NCBI GenBank assembly: GCA_007844125.1
Contig: CM017555.1
Span: 27,147,624 to 27,211,623, forward strand
Source of the DNA: Sinonovacula constricta
Taxonomy: Eukaryota; Mollusca; Bivalvia; Cardiida; Solecurtidae
Length of the DNA stretch: 64,000 nucleotides
Reading direction: 5' to 3'
The notes below the pieces were generated by a model, which was not told the origin of the DNA, searched no databases, and saw only the letters and a program-made list of their open reading frames with translations. The position numbers and the translations under genes are program-made. Shown here one piece after another: positions 22,556 to 34,689 of the stretch (its first letter is position 1; every line of letters starts with the position of its first letter).

Positions 22556-22819
22556 TAGATCTAGAGCTAGGCCAATATTCACCATCCAATCTTAAGTAAG
22601 AATGACCCAAGTTATAGAAATTCAGGAAACAATATTTTCACTTTATTTTAAGATACATGTCTCAAATCTCTCATGACTGCTGTGCTACTATGAGGTGAAA
22701 ATAACAAATGAACTGCATAAAATCTTTACTTTTACAGCTATGAAAAGGACAACCTGAGTTTTACTCATGACTTGGGCTTAAGAATGGTTGGGGAACACCA
22801 GACCTACTTAAACACCCAC

Positions 22820-22956
22820 CTTGCTCCATCCCTGGGCGTGAGGAATACCTCTGTATCTTCTATCTCCACTAGGCAGTGGTCAGGTTGGATCCCCAGGCCA
22901 CTCAGTTGGATGTCTGACTTGGTCTCCTCATTGGGACAGCCTACTAGGGTTCGGTC
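22820..22956 (-). CDS. KIF13: Kinesin-3 (KIF13/Khc-73-like) exon: first half of the FHA domain
   Basis: Internal exon of 137 nt on the minus strand. The acceptor is CTGTTTTAG (just above 22956) and the donor GTGGGT (22819 downward). It reads 45 codons from phase 0 and leaves two bases (AG) that join in frame to the exon at 19241-19350. The peptide starts DRTLVGCPNEE, has the core DIQLSGLGIQPDHC, and ends VFLTPRDGA. TLVG plus DIQLxGxGIxPxHC is the kinesin-3 FHA core, closest in memory to KIF13A/KIF13B. The Arg that follows Gly in many phosphothreonine-binding FHA domains is Cys here; KIF13 also lacks it as I recall, so canonical phosphopeptide binding is doubtful. Spliced together, the two exons give 82 residues of the domain. 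Base composition is clearly less AT-rich than the flanking introns. No motor-domain exon (Walker A, SSRSH, DLAGSE) was recognised between 22957 and 64000. Confidence 0.95.
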
Positions 22957-23300
22957 CTAAAACAGATAGGAACAAACATTGCCATGAAATATCAGTTTAT
23001 GAAGCAGATGATTTAGAAAATGTTATGTTTTAACAAAGATCAAACAGTTCAACTAGCAGAATGTCTTAAAAGTCTCCTCAATTAGGGCACCAGTGTATGG
23101 TCCAGAAACTGAGGAAAAAAATTGTCAATGAAATACTGGTAAATGATACAGATATGTTAGAAATTTAAACTGCAACAATATAAGATTGAGCAGTTGAACT
23201 AGCTAAATAGCTCAAAAAGTCTCCTCATTTGGGACAGCTAACAGGCTATGGTCGTAGAATAGAGGAAAGAAGATGCTGGAAATATACTGTCTAATAATGT
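22900..23300 (-). repeat. Tandem triplication of the FHA exon boundary (one live copy, two relics)
   Basis: The plus-strand block GTCTCCTCATTGGG, which is exon sequence, sits at 22922. It recurs in diverged form at about 23072 and 23219, a period of 147-150 bp. Each copy continues into the former exon start and adjacent intron. In both extra copies the acceptor dinucleotide is destroyed (AG has become TG or AC on the coding strand), and the exon part is cut short. They look like intronic relics of a local tandem duplication that copied the splice acceptor and the 5' part of the exon. They are not extra exons. Confidence 0.7.
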
Positions 23301-23383
23301 TCATTTTGACAATAAGATCTTTAAGCCTACCACAGATCTACCCTGATGTACAGGATAGAGGAAGCTTAAAGGTATAAATCTGT

Positions 23384-23468
23384 TAGTTGGGTTTATCCAC
23401 CCACCAACAGTATTTCATGATTTGGTTTGAAACCTGGGGCCTTCTGTATGGTATATACCTACCAATAT
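23384..23468 (-). repeat. SINE family 1 with large internal deletion
   Basis: The tail GTTGGGTTTATCCACCCACC and ACAGTATTTCA join directly to head-side sequence GAAACCTGGGGCCTTCTGTA. The SINE core is missing between them. Confidence 0.6.
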
Positions 23469-25495
23469 GCTATCAAGATATATTAAGACATTCAATATTC
23501 TCAAACACTTGTCAAAACAAATGCACATTTAACATATAGCCTCAAAATTCCTCCCAAAATCAGCTTTAGTGGAGGACTTTAGCTCCTGGCCTACATGCCA
23601 ATTGGCATATGGGCAGTGAATCTTAAAATATTACCTAAATCTAAAGTGTTAAGATAAGTTGCCCAGAGCCCAAAAACAATTATTAGATAAATTGTGAACA
23701 TTGCTTGCCACTTTAAAAAAAGCACTGCCATTAAACGCCTCTCATTCGTTGTTTAGATTTGCAACATGGCTATTAAATGCCTCACATCCTAGACCAATGT
23801 TTAGATTTCCAGGCATTCATAATAGTTAATTTGTAATATGCCGATGGTAATTGGCTTCAAACAAACACAATATCAGACAATATGTCCCTGGGAACAATAG
23901 TTTTGTAAAAAATAATAATAGCATGGCATTTGGTAATCTGTCACAATTATGTGTTTACTCTTATCCTGCTAGACCTATCTGGATACAACTGAGACAAATA
24001 GTGTTAATCCTGATGAGCCAGCTGTCAGATCAGGTTCTACACTTTTTGCTTCTGATTCACTTTGATACACAGCTTGCTGTTGCAAGTAGACTAACTGATA
24101 AATTGTGCTGTGATGTTATAAAATGTTGTGCAAAAAGGTTTAACTAGGCCTATTTGATAGCAATTTTACATGTGTTGATTTCAAATTTGTACCTTTTAAA
24201 TACATCACAGATAGGAAATAACTGTTCTATTTGTAGGGCTGGAAAATTACATTTCTGTAAGTGTAAGCATTTGTGTTGTTTAAGGCCATCTGATCTTTAC
24301 TTTTTATATAAATGCTTTAACAACAATTGTCATAACATACTTAACAAGTAACATTTACCTGACCAAAACAGCATGTGCCTTTATTATCGCACCATGCCAT
24401 TGATACATGGATGTGATGTACCACAAACTAGTATATTTTTCAGTCTTAAAACCATTGTAAGCAGACCTCACAATCTGAGCTTTTGCCACAGAGACAATGT
24501 GAAACAAATATTGTTATGTTTAAATGCCCTAAAAAAAAATCTACAGACATGTGCATCATTGACGAAATCACCATTGCATGAAACTAATTTTAAATAAAAA
24601 ACCCTGAAAAATAAACTCACAGCCAGTTAATCCTCTTCGGTTTCTTAACAAACTCTCTCTGCTCTCGAATAAAACCAATCACATCAATTTCCCTGCCATA
24701 GGGTGAAAATCAGCCTTGCTGAATAATTGATCCCAAAATGATATTAATATGATCTAGAACCTCAAAGAGCAGAAACCAATACATTTCTATCTTAATGAAA
24801 TACAGTATATGTTGAGAGCAGGGAAATAAATTATTTTTGAAAAGTACATTGATGTGTCAATACTGACATTTCACTTCAAACATCATCTGCAGCTAACAAG
24901 AAACTATCTGATCAAATTTAACATTGAAAAAAAATACCATGACATCATGATGTTATTTTAACACAAATAAAAACACAAATTCCCTCCCCTGCTTTAATAT
25001 AAGTAAACAAGGGGTGTGGGGGTGGGGGAGCATAAAAACAACCCAATTTCATTATGAATATATAATAAGCATTGTTAGCTGCTGGGGTGATGGCATAAAA
25101 AGAAATTTAAATAATAAATTAATCATTAGCATTTTTATTAGCTAGGGGAAGGGGGCATAAAAAACTAATAAAAATCAAGAATTAATCATTAGCAAATGTT
25201 ATCAGCTGTAATAGTCGCTGCAGTATCTATTTCTTATAACCCATTTAACCTTTCCCCTTTATCATTCCCATCTAACAGCAAATGATAAATTAACTTGCAA
25301 GAAAATGACAAATGATAAATTAACACCTTCTTGTCGCCTACAGTTCTAAGTTCCACTAAAATTTGTCCCTAGAACTATCATGCTGACTTGAACAACATCT
25401 TTTCTCATTAGGTTGAAAAACTGGTCTCCATAAACAAGAGGCAAGAACAGATTGTCATTGTGAAGTACTTTGTTCACTCCTCAATGGATATTTTC

Positions 25496-25790
25496 ATTGT
25501 TGGTTTTATCAACCCACAAAATGTCCTGTTGTTCAGAGGCTGAAGCAAATATTCTCCTGCCTTCAGTGTGACTACATGTAGCACGCCATGAACATGAATT
25601 GGAATGATACCTACAATTATTCACATTATCCCTACACTGGGCAACTGATCAGGGAACTACCCTTATATTTGCTTCAGCAAGGGAGCCAGCCATACCACTA
25701 CCATTCTTAAAAAATTTAATATGTCACAGCTGGTAGTTTCAACCCAAGGCCTTCAGTACCTGGAGTTGAGGCTCTAAAGCTTCAAAGCGC
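25496..25790 (-). mobile_element. SINE family 1, diverged, near full length
   Basis: Runs from TCATTGTTGGTTTTATCAAC through CCTACACTGGGCAACTGATC to GAGTTGAGGCTCTAAAGC. The tRNA head is eroded. Confidence 0.75.
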
Positions 25791-26092
25791 AATATTATGA
25801 ACATTGAATTAGCAATGCAAATTATACAATTTTTACGAACTGCCATGGCTTTATGATATAGTTTACAATTTGTGTAAACATACTGTCTGGAAACCCACCA
25901 TCTGGGTTGGATATTTTTATCTTAATGTGGTTTCCAGTGTAAAACTTTGCCAAAGAGTAAAATTGCACAGATCAATTTTACCCTTAGCTTGCTACATTTT
26001 GTCAAAAATCCAACCTAAATTCTCAGGGTTGTTCGCTTTACTATATGTTATATGTCACAGTTGATGCACTTATAAACAGACTGAGCAGCAAA

Positions 26093-26156
26093 GAGTGTAG
26101 ATCCTGATCAAACAGATCCCAGCAGGAATCTGAATCTTCACTATTTGTCTAAGTCA
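26093..26156. repeat. Hairpin repeat copy (GTGTAGATCC family)
   Basis: AGAGTGTAGATCCTGATCAA, centre AGATCCCAGCAGGAATCTG, and CTTCACTATTTGTC. Confidence 0.6.
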
Positions 26157-26584
26157 TATAAATATGAGAATAGCAGGCTAAGAGTTAATGCCATTGACAT
26201 TTAAGTAAACTTGCCATAAACTAAAAAACTTGCAGATCCGATATGCTTCAAACTGTGCACTGTAACCGATACAAGTATTTTCTCTCACACAATAATTTCC
26301 TTTAAACATACAAATCCCATTACATTGACCTTGTAAATGTCTTTGTTTGCAGGCTATACCACTTTACTGCAGCCATTCATGCTATATTATGTTAATGAAA
26401 ATTTTATTTATGATTTAATTGTCTTGTGTATGTCAAATGTTCTTGTAATGTTTTGTTCAAATAATATAAATATAAAAACAAAGCAAAGATACATCAGCAT
26501 ATAAATTATTGTTTTTTTTGTTTTGGGTGCCTTATTTTATTATTTTTCATATTTTTTTAACATGTTATTGTCCAGGGCAATTTT

Positions 26585-26745
26585 CTTCTGCCGACTTAGA
26601 CACATGTGAAAAAACAGACACACATCATTTTTTCTAAAAAGCTCTTTTCATGACACTTCTTGCTGACCAGGGCTCGAACTCACAAAATTAGGGACTGAGG
26701 AGGTACGAAGCCAGCAACACTACTAGCTAAGCCCCACTTGCCCTT
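26585..26745 (-). mobile_element. tRNA-headed SINE, family 3 variant
   Basis: The right half reads GACCAGGGCTCGAACTCACA (reverse B box), then GGACTGAGGAGGTACGAAGC and CTAGCTAAGCCCCACTTGCC (reverse A-box side). The body differs from the other SINE 3 copies, so this may be a separate subfamily. Confidence 0.6.
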
Positions 26746-26904
26746 TTTTGCTTGTGCCTTAAGTAGGCAGGTGAATTATGTCACATCAATTACCTCCTTG
26801 GACAGAGTCAAATGGACATATTACTCAACACACATGAAATCTCCATACTGCATGCACCACATGCACCATACCATATATTGTACCATACCAAACATTTACC
26901 AAGT

Positions 26905-27300
26905 AGAGCACACACAAAATGTCTACACTTTTTTGCCACTGATTTCAATGAAACATTTAATGCAAACTTATTTATTAGCACCACAAGTCAAAAAACAAAC
27001 AATAATCCAGCAATAAAAGCATAAAAATCAATGGCAACACTTTTTTGGTATGGATTTTAAACAATCATGAATTTATTTATTAGCCCATTAGGTCAAAAAC
27101 AAACAACTCATAAGTATAAGTAAATACACAAAAATCAATGTTAACACTATTTTGCCATTGATTTTAATCAATCATTAAATGCATTTTATTTCCAGCCCAA
27201 TTAAAAAAAAACTTTAAACACATAAAAACAATGTCAACAATATTTTGCCATTGATTTTAATCAAACATTAAATGCAAATTGATTTAACAGTCCCATAAAA
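26905..27300. repeat. Four-unit tandem array of about 90-110 bp
   Basis: The motif CAACACTNTTTTGCCATTGATTTTAATCAANCATTAAATGC recurs at about 26920, 27031, 27140 and 27232. Each unit contains an internal palindrome TTGATTTTAATCAA. Units differ by substitutions and small deletions. Confidence 0.75.
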
Positions 27301-27429
27301 CCAGTCTCATATAACAATCTATGCATGATCATGAATATTAATAAGATGACCATACCAGGCCACATTTATCCCAATGAACATGGCATTAAGATGGAGACAA
27401 AAAAATAAATAATTTTTTTGTTGTCCCTT

Positions 27430-27716
27430 TTTTGGGATTGGGATCTGCCGGCATTTTTGCCGATACTGTGCAGCAACATTTCTATCATTATAGCACAGGG
27501 GCACTCATGAAGTGCCCAGGGACTGAACCCGGCCAGTCCATTATACTGACACTGACAAGTCAGGCGTAATGCTGGCCCCTTAGCCCTGAGCAATAGGAGG
27601 GAAGCCACTACTACCAACTTTAAAGTCTTTGGTTTTAACCGGCCGGGGTTTGAACCCACGGCCTCCCAATCCGCAAGCCGACACTCTACCGCCTAAACTA
27701 TTGTGGCCAGTCCCAT
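27430..27716 (-). mobile_element. SINE family 2 (tRNA-headed), full length
   Basis: Same structure as 15632-15920: tail TTGGGATTGGGATCTGCCGG on the left, body GGGGCACTCATGAAGTGCCC, and head on the right with GGCCGGGGTTTGAACCCAC (reverse B box) and CTACCGCCTAAACTATTG (reverse A box). The minus-strand frame over it is spurious. Confidence 0.9.
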
Positions 27717-28284
27717 TTTAGGCAAAACAGTCACATATTGACCTACTTTGTACTGATTCATTAAGACATAAGCCTGTGATAAAGGTGTTTGATAGTCAGG
27801 CAGCACTCTTGAATTTGTCTCACCAAAGCTGATAAATCATGACTGACCATGATCTCTAAAAAGCTCTGTTAAGCTTACAGTATTTTATTTGCACAGATAT
27901 ATTTATGCATGTAGCTACATCTGAATCAGAATCAGAGATCAAGTATTCATTTTTAAGCAATACTATTCAAAGTGTTATATTTGCACTTATGCAACTAAAT
28001 TTTATTCAAGACATGTACTTTATTGATATTTTATTCATACCAACAAACAATCTCATTTAGTCCTTTCTCCTGCTGGAAACACTATTAGAGTGGAGTAGGT
28101 TTCATGTTAAATGGTGTTTCTAGCAAGTAAAGGGTTAAAACTAGTTTCTTTTTTCCCCCACTGATTCATTAAGATACATTTAAGCAAGTAATCTAATAGC
28201 ATTTTAAGCATGACTGTTCAAATTTTGATTTTTGTCATTTGTTTAACTCTAAGCCTGTTATTCATGTATTTATATGCCTAAGGC

Positions 28285-28352
28285 AAATAGTGTAGATCCA
28301 GATCAGCCAGCTCCCTGCTATGATCTGTCTGATCAGGGTCTACAATATGTGC
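28285..28352. repeat. Hairpin repeat, well-preserved copy
   Basis: GGCAAATAGTGTAGATCCAG, then ATCAGCCAGCTCCCTGCTAT, then CTGTCTGATCAGGGTCTACA. This copy is directly followed by the satellite at 28353-29450, whose units repeat its second arm. Confidence 0.75.
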
Positions 28353-28477
28353 TGATTTGTCTCTGTTTATAAGTATCTATATATATATATATATATGTCC
28401 CTGCTGGGAGCTGTCTGATCAGGGTCTACAATATTTGTTGCTCAGTCTCTGTTTATAAGTATATCAACCTGACATGG

Positions 28478-28528
<51 letters not shown>

Positions 28529-28709
28529 GCTGGGAGCTGTCTGATCAGGGTCTACAATATGTGCTGATTTGTCTCTGTTTATAAGTATATCATCCTGACA
28601 TGTAACATATATATATATATATATATATATCCCTGCTGGGAGCTGTCTGATCAGGGTCTACAATATTTGTTGCTCAGTCTCTGTTTATAAGTATATCAAC
28701 CTGACATGG

Positions 28710-28788
<79 letters not shown>

Positions 28789-28967
28789 GCTGGGAGCTCT
28801 CTGATCAGGGTCTACAATATGTGCTGATTTGTCTCTGTTTATAAGTATATCATCCTGACATGTAATATATATATATATATATATATATCCCTGCTGGGAG
28901 TTGTCTGATCAGGGTCTAAAATATGTGCTGATTTGTCTCTGTTTATAAGTATATCATCCTGACATGT

Positions 28968-29006
<39 letters not shown>

Positions 29007-29450
29007 GCTGGGAGCTGTCTGATCAGGGTCTACAATATGTGCTGATTTGTCTCTGTTTATAAGTATATCATCCTGACATGGAACATATATATATATATAT
29101 ATCCCTGCTGGGAGCTGTCTGATCAGGGTCTACAATATGTGCTGATTTGTCTCTGTTTATAAGTATATCATCCTGACATGGAACATATATATATATATAT
29201 ATATATGTCCCTGCTGGGAGCTGTCTGATCAGGGTCTACAATATTTGTTGCTCAGTCTCTGTTTATAAGTATATCATCCTGACATGGAACATATATATAT
29301 ATATATATATATATATCCCTGCTGGGAGATGTCTGATCAGGATCTACAATATGTGCTGATTTGTCTCTGTTTATAAGTATATCATCCTGACATCCACTAT
29401 TTGTTGCTCAGTCTCTGTTTATAAGTATATTAACCCTGACATATATGTAC
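28353..29450. repeat. Satellite built from a hairpin-repeat arm plus (AT)n runs
   Basis: About ten units. Each starts CCCTGCTGGGAGCTGTCTGA, continues TCAGGGTCTACAATAT and GTCTCTGTTTATAAGTATAT, and ends in CCTGACATGNAAC followed by (AT)n. The (AT)n length varies from about 16 to 74 bases (longest 28711-28784). Two unit variants exist, one with TGTGCTGATTTGTCTCTG and one with TTTGTTGCTCAGTCTCTG. They alternate at first and later run as consecutive copies of the first type, a sign of multi-unit duplication. Confidence 0.92.
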
Positions 29451-30992
29451 ATATATAATATTACAGCAAAACAACAAAGAGAATTTAGCATGGGATTGTT
29501 AAGGAAATGAAGCAAGTTAAGGGTTAACAAGAGGATTTTCCTGCACAGCAAATATTTTGTTTTACAGATTAATTCTCTAATCTTTGTCCTAATCTTTGCT
29601 ATCTTTAGAACTGTTTGTTTAAATCTGTTATAATGGAGGGGATTAAGGAAGTAACCTTGAAATGAAATTAAAGACTGATTTTGTAAGACTTTTTTTTCTC
29701 CTGAACTTCAGTATTGTTCTGGATGGGATCTGGACTCTAGGTGACAGTTTTAATCTGTATGAAATAAAAAGAAACAAACTCACTTTAACCAAGAAAAATC
29801 CTTATTTTTTTTTCTAATGTCTAAAGTTTCATTCAGGAAAAAAACTTTTTTAATCCATGGAAAGTTTTAGGGTATTTTTCAAAATTTAATGAATTTTCTC
29901 TTTTTTAAGTGACAACAAATAAATAAGATTCACTATAGGAATACAACTTCTGGACTAGGATTGTTAACATTAATTGTTAAAAATTACTATCTAAAAGAAT
30001 AATAAGAAACTATTGAAAGAGACATAAGAAGTCAAGCTCACACCCTGTCCTTATAATTCTGAACTGGAGGACACAATTTTAGGGTTATTATTTACATTAG
30101 CATTTTGTTGTTTGTTTGCTTTTATGTTCTTATTTATTTGTGCTAAAAATATATTTTTAAATTATATTTATAAATACTATGTAACCTCTATCTGAAATAA
30201 TGGAAAAAAAAAAAGGTTTAATATCCTAAAAATGTAAAAATATGTTAGTTCTTTAGCTACCAATACTTAGACTTATTTAAAACTTGATGTTCCTTGACAC
30301 ATGACAGACACATATGTACTTGTATTATGTATTGAGACGATGTACTTTTGTATAAGTCTAATAAAAGATCTGTTCTGTTGTTCTTAATTATAATGCAGTA
30401 ACACAATAGTCATTATAAAGATTTCCTCTGGAATACTTGCAGGCCAGCTGGAGGAACCTTATTATCAGATTCAGTTTTTCAATAAACCTATACCATGACA
30501 GACAGGCCTATGAGTTTTAAGTCATCCAATTCTACCTTGCAAGCTTTGGACACCCCCAGCTTCTTTTGAGATTTGAAAACATAAACTGACTGCTCAATTC
30601 AATTCAATACAGCTAATTAAGAGTCTATTGTATATAGTTTAAACGTGTCTAATATTTATTCATCCAGCATTCACTTTCTATTTAAGTTGCTATTTCTAAT
30701 TTCAATTGACTTAATTCAGGAAAAATAAGAAAATTCTTGATTATACTTCTTTGTATGATTTTACATCTATTATAGCTTTGATTTTCTTGATTCCTTGCAA
30801 ATTTGAAATCTACTTAACCCAAATTTTCAATGGCCAAATGCTTTTTACTTTGTCTTATTTCAAGCAAAATGAACTAAATTCTTGATTACTAGCTATCCTG
30901 TTTCTTTATCTATCATGCTTTTACTAATGTTATTAATGTCTAAATCAAGAAAACTACAACCATAACTATAAGCTTGATATTAAAGGGCTCTG

Positions 30993-31060
30993 GCAAATAG
31001 TGTAGATCCAGTTTCGTTAACTCTATGCTGGAAACTTTTTAACAGGATCAACACTACAGT
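30993..31060. repeat. Hairpin repeat copy (GTGTAGATCC family)
   Basis: GGCAAATAGTGTAGATCCAG faces AACAGGATCAACACTACAGT with a diverged centre. Confidence 0.6.
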
Positions 31061-31448
31061 ATAAAGGTATTTTAACTGTTCAATCACACCTCATGTAAAT
31101 GTTGGTAGAACCTGCTGAAGAATCAGAAGCTTTATTACAGTAAAAGTAAAATGTTTGATCTTAAGCCACTTAACATGCTATATATTTTTATCCATTCAGC
31201 AATAATTTCTTGAAAAATGGACCTCAGCACCAAATACATTTCATAACCTTAAATTATAATGAATAATAATAATAATAACAATAATTACAATAAATATAAT
31301 ACATAATAAATAATAGTCTGCAGCCACAACAGGGTTAACCTTTAGCTTGCTATTTTTTTTAAAAACCAATGCTTAATTGTCAGGTTTTTTTTTTTTTCCC
31401 ATTAATATATGTTACATGTCAGGGTTGTAAAACTTATAAATAGAGACT

Positions 31449-31515
31449 GAGTAGCAAATAGTGTAGATCCAGATCAAACAGCTACCTGCAAGATTTAGAA
31501 CTACACTGTTTTTTC
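31449..31515. repeat. Hairpin repeat copy (GTGTAGATCC family)
   Basis: GTAGCAAATAGTGTAGATCC and AGATCAAACAGCTACCTGCA, then AGAACTACACTGTT. Confidence 0.65.
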
Positions 31516-33283
31516 TAAATTTTATCTTTTTGTGCTTAACAGCAGACTAAATGATCGGACAGTTTGGACTGAAGTTTAGTTACTCAAACAACCAAACATA
31601 TTAATGATGCCTGAAAAGGTCCTGAGAAAGGTTGTTTATTGATGCTCTACATCTGTGTGAAAAGTGAGATATAAACTCTACTTCGTCATTACAAATTTGT
31701 ATATTCTATTTAAGCCATGCTGCACAGATAGCTATTTTTATACTCAGCAAACCATGCTGATCGATTACCGTTTGACATTAGATTATATCATTATCTCTGA
31801 AGTCAATATCTATTTTAGGGACAGAAATTCTCATCATGCTTATTTATAGATTTAGAAAGAGTGAACATTAAGAGTAATTTATTTTTACTCTCTAACTGAA
31901 GTAGTGTCAGAATTATGGCAATTCCTCTAAACAGGGTTAAGGTATTATTACATGTATTTGATAAAGGCAAAACTGCAAGATACCACCTTTAAAGACAGAG
32001 TGGGTTTATGAATTTCTGAAGACTTATTGACAAGGCCTTGTTCATACAGCAAACCTATTTTGTCTTAAGTTCATTTTTACGGAAAAGCTATTTGAATGAC
32101 TTCAACTATGAACACCAGATACAAATTAATTCTGAGATTTAAGATGAGCACTAATAAATTGCATCACAAAATGACCAATACGCCTGTCTAGTCCTCCCAA
32201 AGTGCAAGGAATTAATGTGCAAAGCTAAGAAAAAAATAAAATAAGGACACGCAAGAAACAAGAAATGAGAAAAGGAAGTGACTGTCTAGTGTATAGGTCC
32301 TTGGTGAAATAAGATCCAATCTGCCTTGGACAATTTGGGAGAAACTCAATAAGTAGAAAACCATATATGGGGGAAGTCTGCGGGGATGATGGACTAATTA
32401 AATGAGATCTGGACATATGACCATGTTGATTGTCCACTCAACAAATATTCTGCATGACTAATTGAAAGCCTAGGTAAAAAAAGCTATCACCACTACTATA
32501 TAAGAATAGATAAGGTGATGAAAAGTGACAACAAAATTTCTCTCTGACAGAATTTATTTTATCTTAGATTGAGAGAATCACTGCCATGCATTTTTCAGGA
32601 TAAACAAAATCTCTCATGTATTTTTTTTTAAGGTGGACATAATCTATCAAATTAATGTGACAACTATTAAGGTCCTGCCAAACATATTCACTTGTATATG
32701 CAAGACAGCCTTCAGTCATTTTGCATAATAATAAATATAACAAACCACTTGATGGCAGCATTACAATGTACCGAAACTCACTTTTGCCAGTGGGACTTAG
32801 TAGAAATGATTCCTTACAGATTTTTTTATTTTATTTTTATCTTTTTTACAATACACTTGCATCAGAGAATTACCAGAATGCCAGTCTAAAGATAATTAAA
32901 TGAGTCTGGTCAGATGACCAATGTGAATGTCCACTCACAAACACTTGCCTAGCAACAAAGTTAGATTTACAGGCAGACATCCTAATAATGCTGTGATCCG
33001 GTTTAAGATTTCAGCAGACTAATAGGCAAGGGGCTGCTGTAATGGACAAACCAACTTTGTCAAAATTAATGAGAATGTCTATTATCAAGTCTAGCATGCC
33101 CCAGGAAATTAGCTTAATTTGTTGACTGTCACTCGTTCAGCTCAAGGACCTTACCAGATTGTGCATATATTTTGTAATAGTGTACATGTTCTTATTCAAC
33201 TTGTTTTTTGTTTGTTATTTTTGCTTGCCTGGTTTTTCAATGTGATATGCAATTGATTTCCACATAAATTATGAGTTTAGAGT

Positions 33284-33392
33284 GCAAGGTTATAAAATAT
33301 TAAGCTCAAGTCAGAGTTCAGTCTTAGGCACCTGATTGGTCATAATTTGAATATAGCTCAAAATCTGACCAATCAATTCATACAACTAACAA
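33284..33392. repeat. Inverted repeat with GATTGGTCA/TGACCAATC arms
   Basis: CACCTGATTGGTCATAATTT faces AAAATCTGACCAATCAATTC. Preceded by GGTTATAAAATATTAAGCTC, as in the hairpin at 56450-56552. Probably one family of small foldback elements. Confidence 0.6.
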
Positions 33393-33449
33393 TTACAAAT
33401 ATTGTTCTGATGGTAAAATACACTAAACCCTTTGCGATCAACAGAAAAA

Positions 33450-33860
33450 AAATCTAATTCCCATCTTACGTCTCACTGTAGTGTTTATCTACATATAATT
33501 GCAATTTCAGCCCCTGATAATATAGTGTAGAAATATCAATGCCAATAATGGTCCTGTTTCTATCCCCATTATAGACCATGTTCTGTCTGGGGGAAAACAA
33601 ACACTTTATGTGGCGCCAAGGTATATACATGTACAATTACAAATCTAGTTCTCCTCAATTTGATAAAAAATGTAGCTCTCTTGATAAAAACCTGTGTATA
33701 AACACCATTAAGAAACAGGCCAGGTAGTTTTTATCAATTCGTTCTTTGTAATGTTCATCTACAACACAATTTAAGTTTCACCCCCCAGAAAACTAAGATA
33801 TCAATACCACCATTGGTTCTGTACAATCATCCATAAAAAACCAGGTCCAGATCAGGAACA
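33450..33860. repeat. Diverged tandem duplication, period about 270 bp
   Basis: TGTAGTGTTTATCTACATAT through AATATCAATGCCAATAATGG matches TGTAATGTTCATCTACAACA through ATATCAATACCACCATTGG. Confidence 0.5.
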
Positions 33861-34689
33861 AAATATACTAATTAAACCAAACAGTGGCAAACAGAGCTTG
33901 GTCAATCACTGCTTTTAGAGTGACCAAAGGGGTGACCAAAAAGCACTTTGGATTCAGAAGCATTTGTAGAAAAATTCACAAGTTTTGCTACAAATGTACT
34001 GTACAATACTAGTTTTAAAGTAACAAAAATATTGTTACTACTTGGCTGCTTCCCCGCACTGCTAGTCTAGAGCATTGATGCAATTAAATGTACACTCCCA
34101 AACAAAGAGATTGAGGTGTCAATTATATAACCATTATATTACTGATAGACCTAAAATGTCCTGTTTAAAAACTGACACTAATTATACTAATTAAATCCCA
34201 AGACTCTGTAAAAAGACAAATGAGAAAAATGAAGGAATGATTAAAAAGTTCTAGGACCAAAGGAATGACCAAAGCAAGGCTCCAATCTTGTTTGGACACC
34301 ATGATGCTCAGAGGGTTTATTGAATGGCCCATAGACTGGGTATATAGTTTAATATATTTAAACATGGTGTTAAGTTTATCCAGTCTTATAGAGCAATTTA
34401 AGCTAAATGGTGATGACATTAAACTGTAAATGATGCCCCCACTATAGTATTTTATATAATGTGCCTAATGGTTTTGGTTTGAAATTATAATTTACACTGT
34501 GCAGTTTAGTGCTATAATTACTCAGTACTCAAGAGTGCTATCACAGTGAAGGCAATGTTTAATCAACTTTAACAGAACTCGGTTTCCATAGTTATATTCT
34601 TGGTAGGAATTTAATTCATATTGATCTTAGTACAAACAATGCCAAATACATTGTGATTTGGATCCTCATGTTTTTGTGTCACTCAATAG

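Larger units (their letters stand above)
19351..22819 (-). other. Intron of the KIF13-like gene between the two FHA exons
   Basis: The 3.47 kb intron is bounded by GTGGGT on the 22819 side and CCTTCAG on the 19351 side. It contains a full SINE (20037-20280), a composite repeat with internal tandem units (20278-21252), a SINE nested in that repeat, and fragments of other repeats. No coding sequence is seen inside. Confidence 0.85.
23470..26580. other. Gene-free intron-like DNA
   Basis: No exon recognised on either strand, apart from a weak candidate at 24621-24692 that fails the phase test (see rejected). It contains a SINE 1 at 25496-25790 and a hairpin repeat at 26093-26156. Confidence 0.5.
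29451..33283. other. Gene-free AT-rich intron-like DNA
   Basis: No exon recognised. Contains two hairpin repeats (30993-31060, 31449-31515), an AAT-rich simple tract near 31258-31318, and a diverged duplication (ATCTGGACATATGACCATGT at about 32406 and GTCTGGTCAGATGACCAATG at about 32905). Confidence 0.5.

Noticed and set aside
24621..24692. Minus-strand exon-like stretch (GIDVIGFIR-type reading, donor GTGAGT, acceptor GGCAG)
   Set aside because: The only open frame ends in phase 2, but the next kinesin exon (22820-22956) must be entered in phase 0; joining would create a stop. It matches nothing in kinesin-3 proteins.
28353..29450. CRISPR-like spaced repeats
   Set aside because: The spacers are all (AT)n and the sequence is from an animal nuclear genome; this is a satellite.
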